Positions 9,337-19,201 of a DNA stretch of 64,000 nt are shown in pieces. The stretch is from a bacterium HR17 (GTDB taxonomy: Bacteria > Armatimonadota > Fervidibacteria > Fervidibacterales > Fervidibacteraceae), in assembly GCA_002898575.1 (NCBI GenBank), contig BEHT01000007.1, forward strand, positions 1 to 64,000, written 5' to 3'. A model generated the notes under the pieces. That model worked only from the letters and a program-made list of their open reading frames with translations. It ran no database searches and was not told the origin of the DNA. The position numbers and the translations under genes were made by a program. The stretch's first letter is position 1, and each line of letters opens with the position of its first letter.

Positions 9337-10239
9337 ATGGCTAAACGATACGCGAAGAGAGTGATGGCACAGAACATCGGGTGCAGATGTCGCGTTGGTG
9401 CTTCGGCGCACACCCTTGCTTTTACGCTCATTGAACTGCTGACGGTGCTCGCTATCCTTGCCATTCTGATGGGTTTGTTGGTCGCCTTCTACCGCCCCTC
9501 GCAAGAGCAGCGGAAGGTGTTTGAGTGCCAAAATCGGTTGCGCATGGTGCACCGCGCCTTACGCCTTTACATGCTGGACTGGGAGGGCTTCCCTGCCTCG
9601 CCCTACGACAGCCTGGACAACGACAAAAACGGGCAATTTGACGAAGGACCGCCCAACGACCCGGTGGACGCCCGAGTCGGCGGGTTATTGGCTCTTCTGC
9701 CTACTGAGGCGGCATCCCCGCAAGGGTTAGTCAGCGTCGGCGGTTACCTACGCACCCACACCATGTTGCTGTGCCCCGCCGACCCGCGCTCTGCGGCAGG
9801 GCAACCTTTCTCGCAAGGTCCCTATAGCTCCTATCAAGGGTGCGACACGGGTCTTGACTTCGTTCCGCCCACACCGCCCTTTACGCAAGTCCAGCAGTGC
9901 CCGCAAGGTGTCCCGACCTACGCTATTGCCCGTTTCCCGGTGGGGGATGCGTGTCACCCTTCCAACGCCAATTTTTTGACTCAGTGCACCGACCCCAACA
10001 AATTTCGGCAACTGGGCATCGTCAACACGAAGCCTTATTTCCCCAATCCGACTTTTCCCGCTGACGATACGGTCGTGACTTGGTGTGTCCATCATCGGTT
10101 CATGCCCAACACAACGACGCCCAACTACACCAAAGGCGGCGAACCTGCCGATGCGGTCTTGTATTGGGACGGTTCCGTGCGCATTCAGCAGATGCGTGCC
10201 CCTTCGTTCAATTGGCAGCGCCGCCCTAACGACCCGTGA
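9337..10239 (+). CDS. prepilin-type N-terminal domain protein (pseudopilin)
   Basis: A 300-residue protein with the prepilin motif AFTLIELLTVLAILAILMGLL after a long basic leader (about 28 residues). It is followed by the helical EQRKVFECQNRLRMVHRALRLY typical of GspG/H-like pseudopilins and of the prepilin proteins common in planctomycetes and armatimonads. An acidic DNDKNGQFDEG loop and several cysteines occur in the exported part. The end resembles the family's C-terminal segment (AVLYWDGSVRIQ). It should be processed by the prepilin peptidase at 2.5-3.3 kb. AAGGAG lies upstream of the ATG. It sits between two other prepilin-like genes and is likely co-transcribed. Confidence 0.8.
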   Translation: MAKRYAKRVMAQNIGCRCRVGASAHTLAFTLIELLTVLAILAILMGLLVAFYRPSQEQRKVFECQNRLRMVHRALRLYMLDWEGFPASPYDSLDNDKNGQFDEGPPNDPVDARVGGLLALLPTEAASPQGLVSVGGYLRTHTMLLCPADPRSAAGQPFSQGPYSSYQGCDTGLDFVPPTPPFTQVQQCPQGVPTYAIARFPVGDACHPSNANFLTQCTDPNKFRQLGIVNTKPYFPNPTFPADDTVVTWCVHHRFMPNTTTPNYTKGGEPADAVLYWDGSVRIQQMRAPSFNWQRRPNDP

Positions 10240-10257
10240 AAGGAGGTGGACCTTTCA

Positions 10258-11271
10258 ATGACGGCTTTAAATTGTCGGGCTACACCGCAGACGCGGCAGT
10301 GGGTTGAAAAAACATGCCGCCATCGCAGGGGGATTGGCGGTGCGCCCCGTGCTTTCACGCTGACGGAGATGCTCGTCGCCGTTGCCATCCTCTCCGTTCT
10401 CTTTACCCTTCTTTTCGTCCCGATGACGACGGCGTTTGATAATGCCCGTCGCGGGCGCACTATGGCGGAACTGCAAAACGCCGCCGATTACGCGCTGGAA
10501 ATCATGGTGCGGGAACTGATACAAGCCGTGGACATTCTCCCTCAGGCGCGCGTCCACGCCGAAGACCACAATTACTCCTATCCATCAGGGCGGCGAATCC
10601 TCCACCGTGCGGGTGAACCCCTTAACCTTTTGGACGATCAAGACCGGTTGCGTTGGGACAGCACGGCTAACCAATTCGTGGACGACCCCAGTGACCCGCA
10701 AGCAATGCCTGACGACGACACGCTGTCCCGCATAGATTTCGTCGTCCGTGCTGTCCGTGACGACCGCATTACGGCGCCACCCAATGTCACGGCAGCGCCG
10801 TCCTATTACAGCGTTTTGACCTACTATGTCCGTCGCGTTGATCCCGGTCAGCCCTATCAGTTTATGGACACGAGCCAGCCTGCCAACCGGCGTCAGATTT
10901 TCCGCGCGCATTGGCAGCCAGACCCCACGATGGAACCGCAACCCGAAATGGTGCAAAACCGCTGGACAGGGCGCTGGTTGGTCCGCGACGGTTGGGCTTT
11001 GGAAGATTTTTCCCTGCTGCCGTCCTCGCGCCTGATCAGCCACATCGCTTTGACACCGCCCGATGTGGATGTCGCTGACTTGCGCTTCACCGTGGAGCGC
11101 GAAGGGGTGCCATCCCCCAACCGCCCAATGGCACGCCCGCGTGCCGTCGTCATTGAACTGACCTTGCGCAAACCGACACCCGGCGCACGCGCAACTTTGC
11201 CGAACACGACCGATGTGCCTTCCATTTCCATCCGCCGTCGCATCAAGGTGGTGTTGCCCAATGTCCCGTGA
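10258..11271 (+). CDS. PilW/GspJ-like minor pseudopilin
   Basis: A 337-residue protein with a prepilin signal (PRAFTLTEMLVAVAILSVLF) and then a helix with NARRGRTMAELQNAADYALEIMVRELIQA. That helix is the usual PilW/GspJ-type continuation. The exported domain is beta-rich and not recognisable further. The AGGAGG site at 10240-10247 is about 10 nt from ATG 10258, which I use instead of the GTG inside the ribosome site. It follows the previous pseudopilin with a short gap, and the very large PilX-like gene begins just after its stop. Confidence 0.75.
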   Translation: MTALNCRATPQTRQWVEKTCRHRRGIGGAPRAFTLTEMLVAVAILSVLFTLLFVPMTTAFDNARRGRTMAELQNAADYALEIMVRELIQAVDILPQARVHAEDHNYSYPSGRRILHRAGEPLNLLDDQDRLRWDSTANQFVDDPSDPQAMPDDDTLSRIDFVVRAVRDDRITAPPNVTAAPSYYSVLTYYVRRVDPGQPYQFMDTSQPANRRQIFRAHWQPDPTMEPQPEMVQNRWTGRWLVRDGWALEDFSLLPSSRLISHIALTPPDVDVADLRFTVEREGVPSPNRPMARPRAVVIELTLRKPTPGARATLPNTTDVPSISIRRRIKVVLPNVP

Positions 11272-11278
11272 AGGCATA

Positions 11279-14200
11279 ATGCCTAACGGCGTGAGGGGTA
11301 ATAGCGCGATGCCGCAGCCTGTTTACGCATTACGCTTCGCCCATCGGTTGCGTCGCGGTCAAGCCGTGCTGTTGGCGACACTGATTATGTTCATCGTCGC
11401 CGCTGTCGGCGCAGGGTTCCTCTTGTTCGTGCAAGGTTCCCTGAATTTGTCCCAGCGCTCGCGGGAAGAGATGGAAGCCCTCGCGCTGGCGCAAGCCGGG
11501 CTGGCGTTTGCTGATGCCCAACTCAGTGAGAACGGCGCCGACTGGCGTCCGTCCGTGATGGTGGAATTTGACGACTTTGAACGCATGCAAGGATGGGACC
11601 GCCCCGACAGTGACAACGACTGGTATGGCAAATACGCCGCCCGCCAAGTCGTGGACTTGCTGGGCAATGTCGCCGGTTCTGGCGCCTTCCTGCTGAAGGT
11701 CAAATACAAGCCCGCTGAACAAGTCCTCAAGGTCATCAGTATCGGTCGCCCCCGCCCCAATTCACCTGTCTACCGTCGTCTCATCGGCTATAAGCCTATC
11801 CCCGCTGATTGGATTTGGGTGACGGCGAACGGCGATGAGAGAGACCCCCTTCTGATCCAGACAGACGCCAATAACGACGGTGTTCCCGATGTCTTTCATG
11901 TGAACTTGGGGCAAGCCGTTAACTGGCAACTGGCGCAAAACTTTTGGGTCAACGCCGAGCGCGACCCGTTACAGCCGATCGCTTTACCCTCAAGTGACCC
12001 GCAGCGGTTGCAATGGCTGCGGTTGCGCACTTGGTTGGGGGCAGGGCGCTTGCCTATTTGGGACCGTCTGACAAATTTCACCAGCACCATCCGCGTCAAC
12101 AGCGACCTGCTCTGGTATGGCACGAATGCTTTACAAATGACCGACTTCTTTGCCGCCACGCAAACCGTCTTGGAAGTGGCGCGCACAATTAGTCACTACA
12201 CTCCGACCGACATTAACCCGCCGACGCAGGTGCTCGTTTACGACCAGCAAGACCAATTTCAAGGTGCGGCTCAGCCATCCAACGCCGGCACGCCGCCGGG
12301 CAGCGGCTTCGTCTTTTTCCCAATTGGGGGACTCCCCCGCTACATGGACGGTTGGGAACGCATCGGTGGTTTGTTACCTGTTCGTTGGGTCTTCAATTTC
12401 CCGCGTCGCATCGCTCCCCGCACTCCGCCGTCGCTCAACTTGCCCTTGTTCTACGCCCAGACGCGCGACGCCAATTTGCCCGCTTCCCGCTACGGCTACT
12501 ATCGTGTGCCTGGACCTGATCAACCGCTGGCTGTTGACACTAACCCTCAGTCGCCGACTTTTGGCTTTTATGTCGTTAACAACTTTGACCCCAACAACCC
12601 TTCTGACCCCGCTCGCCTTCTCGCCTTTCGGGGCATCTACATTGACAACACTGCCGACGAACAATTTGTTGCCGCAGCCCCCGCCGATGTCACTGGGGAC
12701 AGCGATGGAGACGGCATCCCCGATGCGTTTGAGGACAACGCCGGCACTTACCGTCCTGAGTTGGCGCAAGTGTATGACTGGAATGTGAAGCCGCCACAAG
12801 TGGTCGTCATCAACAACCAATCGCAGTTAGCCCCCCGGCGCCAACAGACGGATAGCGGTTGGTTGCAAGTGGATGCCGTTAACCAAGGGGTGGAGCGTAA
12901 CACTATGGAGTTGGCGGTAACTTACGACAAACGCGTTGCCGCTCCGCACCTCTATGTCCCGCCCGGCGTGGAAGTGCGGTTTGAAGTCGTTCCGACCAGC
13001 GATCCCACTGTTGTCCTGCAGCGCACTTGGCTGATTCGCCACGACCGCCGACCGTTCCGCGACCCGAGCGGTGCACCTTTGACAGACGACGCCGCTACGC
13101 CGACCGACGACAGGATGCGGCTCGTCTTCGTTGATCCGGTGAAAATTGAGCCGGGCACCGACCCCATCAACTTTCGCGACGACGATGGCAACGGTCGAGT
13201 GGATGACAACCCTCCCCAAACCGTCTTGCAAACCTTGCAATCGCCACAGATCGGTTTGCCCTCTGTAAACGCACCCCATGTGCCCCAAATCATCCTGTTG
13301 GCGGAAGGCAACATCCGTGTCAGCGGGCAAGTCGCCGTCAGTGTCAAAATTGCGACGCGCGAAACCCTTTATGTGGAAGGACCGCTTCATCCCGTCACCG
13401 CCAACGCCACCGTTGAACTGTTGGCGAGACGCAATGTCTGCCTTAACTTCGCCGCCGCCCGAACACCTATACCTGCTCTGGATGGTTTGAACCCCTTCAC
13501 AGGGCGCGCCCTTCTCGTGCCGCAGTTCCACATCACTCAAATCTTTGACCCTCAAACGCAGGTGCGAGGTGAGCACTACTTGTTGCCCAACAACCCGCAG
13601 CCCAACTCGGCGCTGCCGTTGTTCGCTGATTTGACGACAGGGGCTGTGGGCGCAACGCGATTCCCGAGACCGGCAGACGACAACACCGATAGGGTCGTAG
13701 ACCCTGCAGACCCGCAAAGCGGCAGAAGCCCTTCAGTCACTTACAAGTTAGCAGTGTCGTCTCAGATGCCCCTCAGCGACGATTTGGTGCGTAACTTCAC
13801 GCGGCTGCGAAACGGACAGTGGACGCTGCGGCTCGTCCTGCTCCATCGGGGCTGGCACGCCGACGACACCAACAGCGTTGTCCCCAACCCCTGGACGAAC
13901 TTGCAGGTGGATATCGGTTTTGATGAAAACGGTGACGGCACAATTGACCCCAACGAACCGATCGCGCGTCTTTATGGTCCCGCAGAGCCGATGCGTACCT
14001 TCCCCGTCGCTTCCCATTGGTATCACGGTGACGGCAGACCCGTTGACCCCAACGACCAAACGACTTGGAAAGAGTGGGGCATCTTGGACATTCCCATTCC
14101 CCCGACAATTCCAGGGCTTTTTGTGGACCGAGACGGCGACAATCAAGTAACACCCAATGACCTTCGCTTAGCCCTTCAGCGCCTCTGCGTCGTCGTCACC

Positions 14201-15070
14201 AGCCCCGTTGCCGGTCAAGTCATCCCGCAAGGGCGGTCACCTGTGCCTTACGAACTGGCGGGCATCAAGTTGGCGCTCTACGACGAAAACGGACTTCCCC
14301 GACCGATTTGGCAACCTGTTCTCGCACCGACGCAGCAAAACCCGCTCGGTGCTCCCTTCTTTGTCCTTGCCCAAACCGTTCTCGCTGAAAACGGCACCAT
14401 CGGCATCGTCCCACCGCCTTACTTTGACCCGACCGCTCATCCCTCATGGCAGCAGTTGATCGCCAGCGCACAACAGCAATGGCGGGATAACTTTCGCCGG
14501 TGGCAACGCCTTTGGTCACTTTACTATCTGCGCCACAACAGCGTCCGCTGGACACCCTTCCTTGACCCAACTGACCCCAGCCTAACTTTGCCTCAAGCGA
14601 TTAGGGCGCAGTTGTTGGCGCAATCGGTACCTCTCGTTGCGGGGCAACTTATCATGCGGGTGACACCTCAAACAGTGCTGTGGCGGTTGGCAGCACAGAA
14701 CGCCGTTTCCGCCAATGACCCCTTCAAACCCGCCAAGGACGGTGCCTTGCGTTTCGCGTGGGAACTGGGCGTGGACAAAGCTGCTCTGCCTTACCAAGCC
14801 GACCTCGTTGATGACCCACAAAACAACAGGACCAAACTTGGTGACCTTTTAGACCTGCAACGCCCTATTGCCCCTGTCTTCGTTGAGGTGCCTCGCGCGC
14901 TGTTTGCCTCGGCGTGGCTGTGGGCGTGGCGCGCTGCCCCGCCACAAGGGGTGATTGATGTGCGACAGCCAAGTCCGCTGCCAAGTGCCTATCGCTCGCC
15001 GGTCGTGCCCGGCTTGACCTTGCCGCGCGGCTATGTGGCGGTGCTGCAACAGCAAGTGGGCGCCGATTGA
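11279..15070 (+). CDS. giant PilX-like pilus-associated protein with Ca-binding loops
   Basis: About 1263 residues. The N-terminus is a PilX/GspK-type signal: RRGQAVLLATLIMFIVAAVG followed by a helix ending SQRSREEMEALALAQAGLA. This resembles minor pilins that lack the canonical Glu+5. The rest is a long extracellular-looking region with many beta strands and several DxDxDG-type loops (DANNDGVPDVF, DSDGDGIPDAF, DDDGNGRVDD, DENGDGTIDPNEP, DRDGDNQVTPNDL) that should bind calcium. It is far longer than ordinary PilX (about 150-200 aa), so it may be a tip adhesin or surface sensor. Start choice is uncertain (ATG 11261, 11279 or 11309); 11279 has a GAAGG just upstream. Confidence 0.65.
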   Translation: MPNGVRGNSAMPQPVYALRFAHRLRRGQAVLLATLIMFIVAAVGAGFLLFVQGSLNLSQRSREEMEALALAQAGLAFADAQLSENGADWRPSVMVEFDDFERMQGWDRPDSDNDWYGKYAARQVVDLLGNVAGSGAFLLKVKYKPAEQVLKVISIGRPRPNSPVYRRLIGYKPIPADWIWVTANGDERDPLLIQTDANNDGVPDVFHVNLGQAVNWQLAQNFWVNAERDPLQPIALPSSDPQRLQWLRLRTWLGAGRLPIWDRLTNFTSTIRVNSDLLWYGTNALQMTDFFAATQTVLEVARTISHYTPTDINPPTQVLVYDQQDQFQGAAQPSNAGTPPGSGFVFFPIGGLPRYMDGWERIGGLLPVRWVFNFPRRIAPRTPPSLNLPLFYAQTRDANLPASRYGYYRVPGPDQPLAVDTNPQSPTFGFYVVNNFDPNNPSDPARLLAFRGIYIDNTADEQFVAAAPADVTGDSDGDGIPDAFEDNAGTYRPELAQVYDWNVKPPQVVVINNQSQLAPRRQQTDSGWLQVDAVNQGVERNTMELAVTYDKRVAAPHLYVPPGVEVRFEVVPTSDPTVVLQRTWLIRHDRRPFRDPSGAPLTDDAATPTDDRMRLVFVDPVKIEPGTDPINFRDDDGNGRVDDNPPQTVLQTLQSPQIGLPSVNAPHVPQIILLAEGNIRVSGQVAVSVKIATRETLYVEGPLHPVTANATVELLARRNVCLNFAAARTPIPALDGLNPFTGRALLVPQFHITQIFDPQTQVRGEHYLLPNNPQPNSALPLFADLTTGAVGATRFPRPADDNTDRVVDPADPQSGRSPSVTYKLAVSSQMPLSDDLVRNFTRLRNGQWTLRLVLLHRGWHADDTNSVVPNPWTNLQVDIGFDENGDGTIDPNEPIARLYGPAEPMRTFPVASHWYHGDGRPVDPNDQTTWKEWGILDIPIPPTIPGLFVDRDGDNQVTPNDLRLALQRLCVVVTSPVAGQVIPQGRSPVPYELAGIKLALYDENGLPRPIWQPVLAPTQQNPLGAPFFVLAQTVLAENGTIGIVPPPYFDPTAHPSWQQLIASAQQQWRDNFRRWQRLWSLYYLRHNSVRWTPFLDPTDPSLTLPQAIRAQLLAQSVPLVAGQLIMRVTPQTVLWRLAAQNAVSANDPFKPAKDGALRFAWELGVDKAALPYQADLVDDPQNNRTKLGDLLDLQRPIAPVFVEVPRALFASAWLWAWRAAPPQGVIDVRQPSPLPSAYRSPVVPGLTLPRGYVAVLQQQVGAD

Positions 15071-15103
15071 CGCCACAACCGCACTTGAACGGGGTGACCA
15101 ATC

Positions 15104-16786
15104 ATGCGTCAGTGGCTGACCGTTTTGACGCTGGCAATGACGGTGGCGGTCACGCAGGCGCAAAACTTGACCGTTCGCTGGCTCTCCTTTGATGCGTCTG
15201 GTGGAACGCCGCAACCTATCCGCATCAACAACGCTTTTGTGGATAGTCGTTTCCCGTCAGTCACTGCCGACGGCACCCGCGCTGTTTTCCAAGTCGGCAG
15301 CGGTGGCGCGGCGCAAATCTGGGAGGCTGTCTTTAACGCCAACGCCAATCAATGGCAATCCGCATTTGTGGCGGTTCCGGGCACGACACAACCTCTCTTG
15401 GGGTTGCATCCCGTCGTTAGCGCTGACAGCCACTATATCGCTTTCGCTTCCGACCAACCTTACGGCGGTCTCACCGCCACTAACAGCAAACAGCAAATCT
15501 ATGTGCTTGACCGTTTGCAAAACCGCATCGTGCCTATCAGCGTGCTGTGGCGCGACTCTGACGGCGACGGTGTCCGCGACACTTACGAAGCCAGTTCGGG
15601 CAATTGTATCCCCGTCGCTGTCAGCGCTGACGGGCGTGTCGTCGTGTTCTTGGCGCAGTCACCGCAATCCCTGAACATCGTGGATGCTGACGGCAACGGG
15701 GTAGCAGACACGGTGAGTAATCCCCCCGAAGGTTGGCTCGTCTTCGTCCACGACCGCGATGCGGACGGTAACGGTGTTTACGACGAAGCGGGTATCGGCG
15801 GCACCCGCACCTTGATCGCCAGCGTAGACAACAATGGCAACTATCTTGTAGTGGGTTCGGTTAGCGTTGCCGCTAACGGTCGCCGCATCGCGTTCGCCAC
15901 ACCCGATTCCAACAACCCTGAGGACTGGCGCATCTTTGTCCGCGATTGGCAAACAGGGTCGGGAGATGTCCTTCGTGACATCAGCGGCAATCCAGTTAGT
16001 GCGTTCGCCCCATCGCTAAGCGACGACGGCACTTACTTGGCTTATTTGCAACTGACCAACCCGACTAACGAAACGCCACCGCCACCTTACTTGCGCGCAC
16101 CGGCGGAGCTAGTCGTGCGGCAACTGTTTGATCCCGCAACAGGGCAACCGTTAGCCAGTGTGCGAGAACTGCGGCTGAGCCTCGTGACGCTGGACGCCAA
16201 TCGCCAACCTATACCGCCCCAACCGGGCGCAATGGACGGCACCGTTGGTTACGGTTACAGCGATTGGTGGGGGGCAGCCTCTGTTGCGGTTGACCCCAAC
16301 AATTCCAATGTCGTTTATGTTGCTTTCCATTCATGGTCAAGTGACTTGGTTGACTTAACTTTGGCGCGCAATGATTTGGTGTTAGAACCCAGTAACCCCC
16401 CGCAGCCCAATGACCGCCTGAAAGCCTACAAGGGCGTTCCCCACATTTTCCTTGCCCGCTTTGACTTCGGCAACTGGAACGACAACGACCCCAATAGCCC
16501 CTACGCTCCCAACCGTGTGCGATTGTGGCGACTCACGGAATGGACGGACCAACAGGTGCAGGACAAGCAGCGCGGGCTGCCGGTGTCCCTGCAACTCGTC
16601 AGCACCAACCCCCTTCAATACCGTCTGCCCTTCGGGGCGAATTTGCTGCCTACAGTCAGTTTCGTGCAAACGGGCGCGCAGGGCAATCGCTCGGTGGTTG
16701 TCGTTTTCCAAAGCCTTGTGCCTTTTGACCAAAACGACGCTAACGGGCTTTGGGACATTTACCTTGCGACCGTGCCGTTACCGTGA
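15104..16786 (+). CDS. secreted PD40/TolB-like beta-propeller protein
   Basis: A 560-residue exported protein with signal peptide MRQWLTVLTLAMTVAVTQAQ. Repeated blades show the PD40/TolB-like pattern in which a Ser-Ala-Asp/Asn-Gly turn precedes a hydrophobic strand. Examples are PSVTADGTRAVFQV, PVVSADSHYIAFAS, VAVSADGRVVVFLA, SVAANGRRIAFATP and PSLSDDGTYLAYLQ. Between blades lie Ca-loop-like insertions (DSDGDGVRDTYE, DADGNGVADT). The function is unknown; such propellers usually bind proteins or glycans. It lies 33 bp after the PilX-like gene and is followed by a paralogue, so these products may be partners of the pilus-like system. Confidence 0.75.
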   Translation: MRQWLTVLTLAMTVAVTQAQNLTVRWLSFDASGGTPQPIRINNAFVDSRFPSVTADGTRAVFQVGSGGAAQIWEAVFNANANQWQSAFVAVPGTTQPLLGLHPVVSADSHYIAFASDQPYGGLTATNSKQQIYVLDRLQNRIVPISVLWRDSDGDGVRDTYEASSGNCIPVAVSADGRVVVFLAQSPQSLNIVDADGNGVADTVSNPPEGWLVFVHDRDADGNGVYDEAGIGGTRTLIASVDNNGNYLVVGSVSVAANGRRIAFATPDSNNPEDWRIFVRDWQTGSGDVLRDISGNPVSAFAPSLSDDGTYLAYLQLTNPTNETPPPPYLRAPAELVVRQLFDPATGQPLASVRELRLSLVTLDANRQPIPPQPGAMDGTVGYGYSDWWGAASVAVDPNNSNVVYVAFHSWSSDLVDLTLARNDLVLEPSNPPQPNDRLKAYKGVPHIFLARFDFGNWNDNDPNSPYAPNRVRLWRLTEWTDQQVQDKQRGLPVSLQLVSTNPLQYRLPFGANLLPTVSFVQTGAQGNRSVVVVFQSLVPFDQNDANGLWDIYLATVPLP

Positions 16787-16937
16787 AGTGGAGAACGGTG
16801 GCGTTGCCCTCGCGGACAGGAGTGGGCAGAGCGACAGGGGAAAGTGGAAGTCTATCCGTCAGCGTCGCTCCTTGAGAGCGACGGAGGTTCGGATGGGGGG
16901 AACGGTCCCAAACGACATTAAAGGAGGTGCGCTGACG

Positions 16938-18284
16938 ATGCGTTTTTTACCTTGTTGGACGATACTGCTCACTGTCACTGTGGTAACTCTCGGGACATTC
17001 GGACAGGCGCCCATCGTCACCAACGAACTTTTGCCGTGGTTAGCCGACAACGGTGTCGTGACTTGGCAGGAGTTATATGACCCGCGGCGCACCGATATGT
17101 TCCAACCGTCGGTTTTGTTTCCGGTCAGCGTTTTGCCGACGCCCAATATAGGGCTGCGCGCTTTTGATAGCGCCAACCCCAACACCTTTGTCGCCGTCAG
17201 CAACGCTGGGCGTCCGCAAGTTAGCGCTGACGGGCGATGGTTGGTGTTCTACCAAGCGGACACGACGACAAACCCTCCGACCGCCCAAGTCTATGTCAAA
17301 GACATGACTGACCCCAATGCGGCTCCGCGCCTTATCAGTTACAAGGGATGGACGGACACTGACAACGATAACATCCGCGATGGCGCGCCGACGCCAAGCA
17401 GCGGTGCCGTGTTGCCTGCTATCAGCGGTTCAGGGCGCATCGTTGTATTTCTGAGCCAAGATGGGGCATTAAACGACCCCAAAGGCGACGGAGCCGGCAC
17501 GCCTGCTCCGGCACCGCCTCCTGGGCGTTGGCTCATTTACATCCATGACCGCGATGCTGACAACTCTGGTTCGTTTGACGACGCCAAAGTAGGTGGCACG
17601 ACAACACGGTTTTTGCCGGATCCCTCCGACCCGACTGGTAACACACCACTTTTTGTCCGTCTGACCGAAGTGCGGTTGAGCCTGGACGCAACGGGGCGGG
17701 CATTAGCCTTTTCCGTGTTCACAGGCACGGCGTGGCAACTGTGGTATGTCCCTGATGTCCAATCGCCGACGCCGACATTGATAGCGCAATCCAACGCGCC
17801 TTTCTCTACGCCATCGTTAGCAGGTTCACGCCTCGCTTTCACCGCCTCAGGGGCGTTTCAGTTTACCGCCACCTCTCAACCGTCACCGCCAGGTGTTTAT
17901 GTCGTGGATAACACGACCAACCAATCAATTGCCCTTCAAACCAACGGCGTCAACGGCGCACCAGCGTTGAGTCGTGACGGGAACTTGTTAGCGTTGCATT
18001 CCACGATGACCGCCTACCGGATGAACGGTGGCAACTGGGTGCCCTTTCCCAACAAGCGCAACGCCGTTGAGGATGTGTTTGCATTTGATTTGGCGACAGG
18101 GCAACTCGTTTGGTCAACCCTTGCATTGCGCCAAGCGAATCCCAATCAGTTTCCCCCCTACGCGCCCTGCGTCAACCCCACATTGCCCAGCAGCAGCGTC
18201 AACTTGATTGCTTTCCAGCAAATCGTCAACGGGCAGTCGCGAGTGCGAATTGTCAACACCGCCACGAGCGCTATACTGCGGTAG
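16938..18284 (+). CDS. secreted PD40/TolB-like beta-propeller protein (paralogue)
   Basis: A 448-residue protein with signal peptide MRFLPCWTILLTVTVVTLGT, ending near GQA. Blades again carry the SADGRW-type turns (PQVSADGRWLVFYQ, PAISGSGRIVVFLS, LSLDATGRALAFSV, PALSRDGNLLALHS). One Asp-rich loop (DTDNDNIRDG) and a DRDADNSGSFDD loop match those of the preceding gene, so the two are tandem paralogues. AAGGAGGTG at 16921-16929 is 8 nt from ATG 16938. The open frame upstream to 16452 overlaps the previous gene and is not used. It is the last gene of the plus-strand pilin/propeller block. Confidence 0.75.
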   Translation: MRFLPCWTILLTVTVVTLGTFGQAPIVTNELLPWLADNGVVTWQELYDPRRTDMFQPSVLFPVSVLPTPNIGLRAFDSANPNTFVAVSNAGRPQVSADGRWLVFYQADTTTNPPTAQVYVKDMTDPNAAPRLISYKGWTDTDNDNIRDGAPTPSSGAVLPAISGSGRIVVFLSQDGALNDPKGDGAGTPAPAPPPGRWLIYIHDRDADNSGSFDDAKVGGTTTRFLPDPSDPTGNTPLFVRLTEVRLSLDATGRALAFSVFTGTAWQLWYVPDVQSPTPTLIAQSNAPFSTPSLAGSRLAFTASGAFQFTATSQPSPPGVYVVDNTTNQSIALQTNGVNGAPALSRDGNLLALHSTMTAYRMNGGNWVPFPNKRNAVEDVFAFDLATGQLVWSTLALRQANPNQFPPYAPCVNPTLPSSSVNLIAFQQIVNGQSRVRIVNTATSAILR

Positions 18285-18410
18285 CCTTTCAAGGGCGTGG
18301 GGTAATAACGCACCCGCAATTTGGGGGCATAACCGCTTCAGTTTCCGCGCGGTAACGCGGCAACTCAAAAACGCTGCGCAGCCTCACAGCAGGAGGGTAG
18401 GGCGTTCAGG

Positions 18411-19172
18411 CTATAGAGCGACGGTTCGGGCAAAGGTTAGGCAGTAAACATAGCGGGCGTGAGCGCGTTTGAGGACTTTGGCGCATTCTTGCAAAGTCGC
18501 CCCTGTCGTCATGACATCGTCAACCACGACCACAACACGCCCTTTGACGAGTTCGGCGTGAGGGACGGCGAAAGCGCCTTTGACATTTTCCCAACGCTCT
18601 CGTTCGCTTAAAGTGGCTTGGGGCTTCATCGGGCGTATTTGCACCAACAGGTCAAGGACGACAGGGATGCCCAAATGCTCGCCGACGACTTCTGCCAACA
18701 ATGCAGCTTGGTTGTAACCTCGGCGGCGGTGTGTCTCGGTGTGCAAGGGGACGGGCGCTAAGCAATCGGGGCGTTGCCAAGGGAGGGGCAAAAATCCGTT
18801 CTCACCGCTCAAAGCGCGCTGCAGCACCTCTGCCATCGCTTCACCCATCGGTCGCGCTAAGCGGGGTTTCCGCTGGAACTTAAGGGCGTGGACAGCCTCT
18901 CTGCCGATGCCTTCGTAGAGCACCGCTGAACGGGCACCATCAAACCGATAAGTGCCCCGCAGGCACATCCCGCACAGGGGTGACGCCTTCGCTTGAGGGT
19001 CAAAAGGTTTACCGCACCATCGGCAATAGGGCGGTTGAAGGAATTGCCATCGGGCGTGACAGGCTGGGCAAATAGCCCCGTCGCAAAACTGTTGACAAAC
19101 CCCGCAGCGGGGTGGGTAGAGCCAGTCCAGCAATCGGGCACCCCACGACCGCAACCGTTCGGGCAAAAGCAT
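18411..19172 (-). CDS. comF: ComF family phosphoribosyltransferase-like protein
   Basis: A 253-residue ComF/GntX-type protein. The N-terminal zinc-binding part has CGVCQQFCDGAICPACH and CRWCGKPF plus CGMC. The C-terminal type I phosphoribosyltransferase fold has the PRPP-binding loop VVVVDDVMTTGATLQECAK and the RRRGYNQAALLA segment that marks this family. Members take part in DNA uptake in competent bacteria, but many copies have no proven role. Its start is 29 bp downstream of the gatC stop on the same strand, so the two are probably co-transcribed. The start is not strongly supported by a ribosome site. Confidence 0.9.
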   Translation of the reverse strand: MLLPERLRSWGARLLDWLYPPRCGVCQQFCDGAICPACHARWQFLQPPYCRWCGKPFDPQAKASPLCGMCLRGTYRFDGARSAVLYEGIGREAVHALKFQRKPRLARPMGEAMAEVLQRALSGENGFLPLPWQRPDCLAPVPLHTETHRRRGYNQAALLAEVVGEHLGIPVVLDLLVQIRPMKPQATLSERERWENVKGAFAVPHAELVKGRVVVVVDDVMTTGATLQECAKVLKRAHARYVYCLTFARTVAL

Positions 19173-19201
19173 CGTTCATCCCCAAACGCATACCGTTGGC
19201 G

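Noticed and set aside
18346-18361. Small GC hairpin after the second propeller gene as a terminator
   Set aside because: Only a 5-bp stem and no T-tract.
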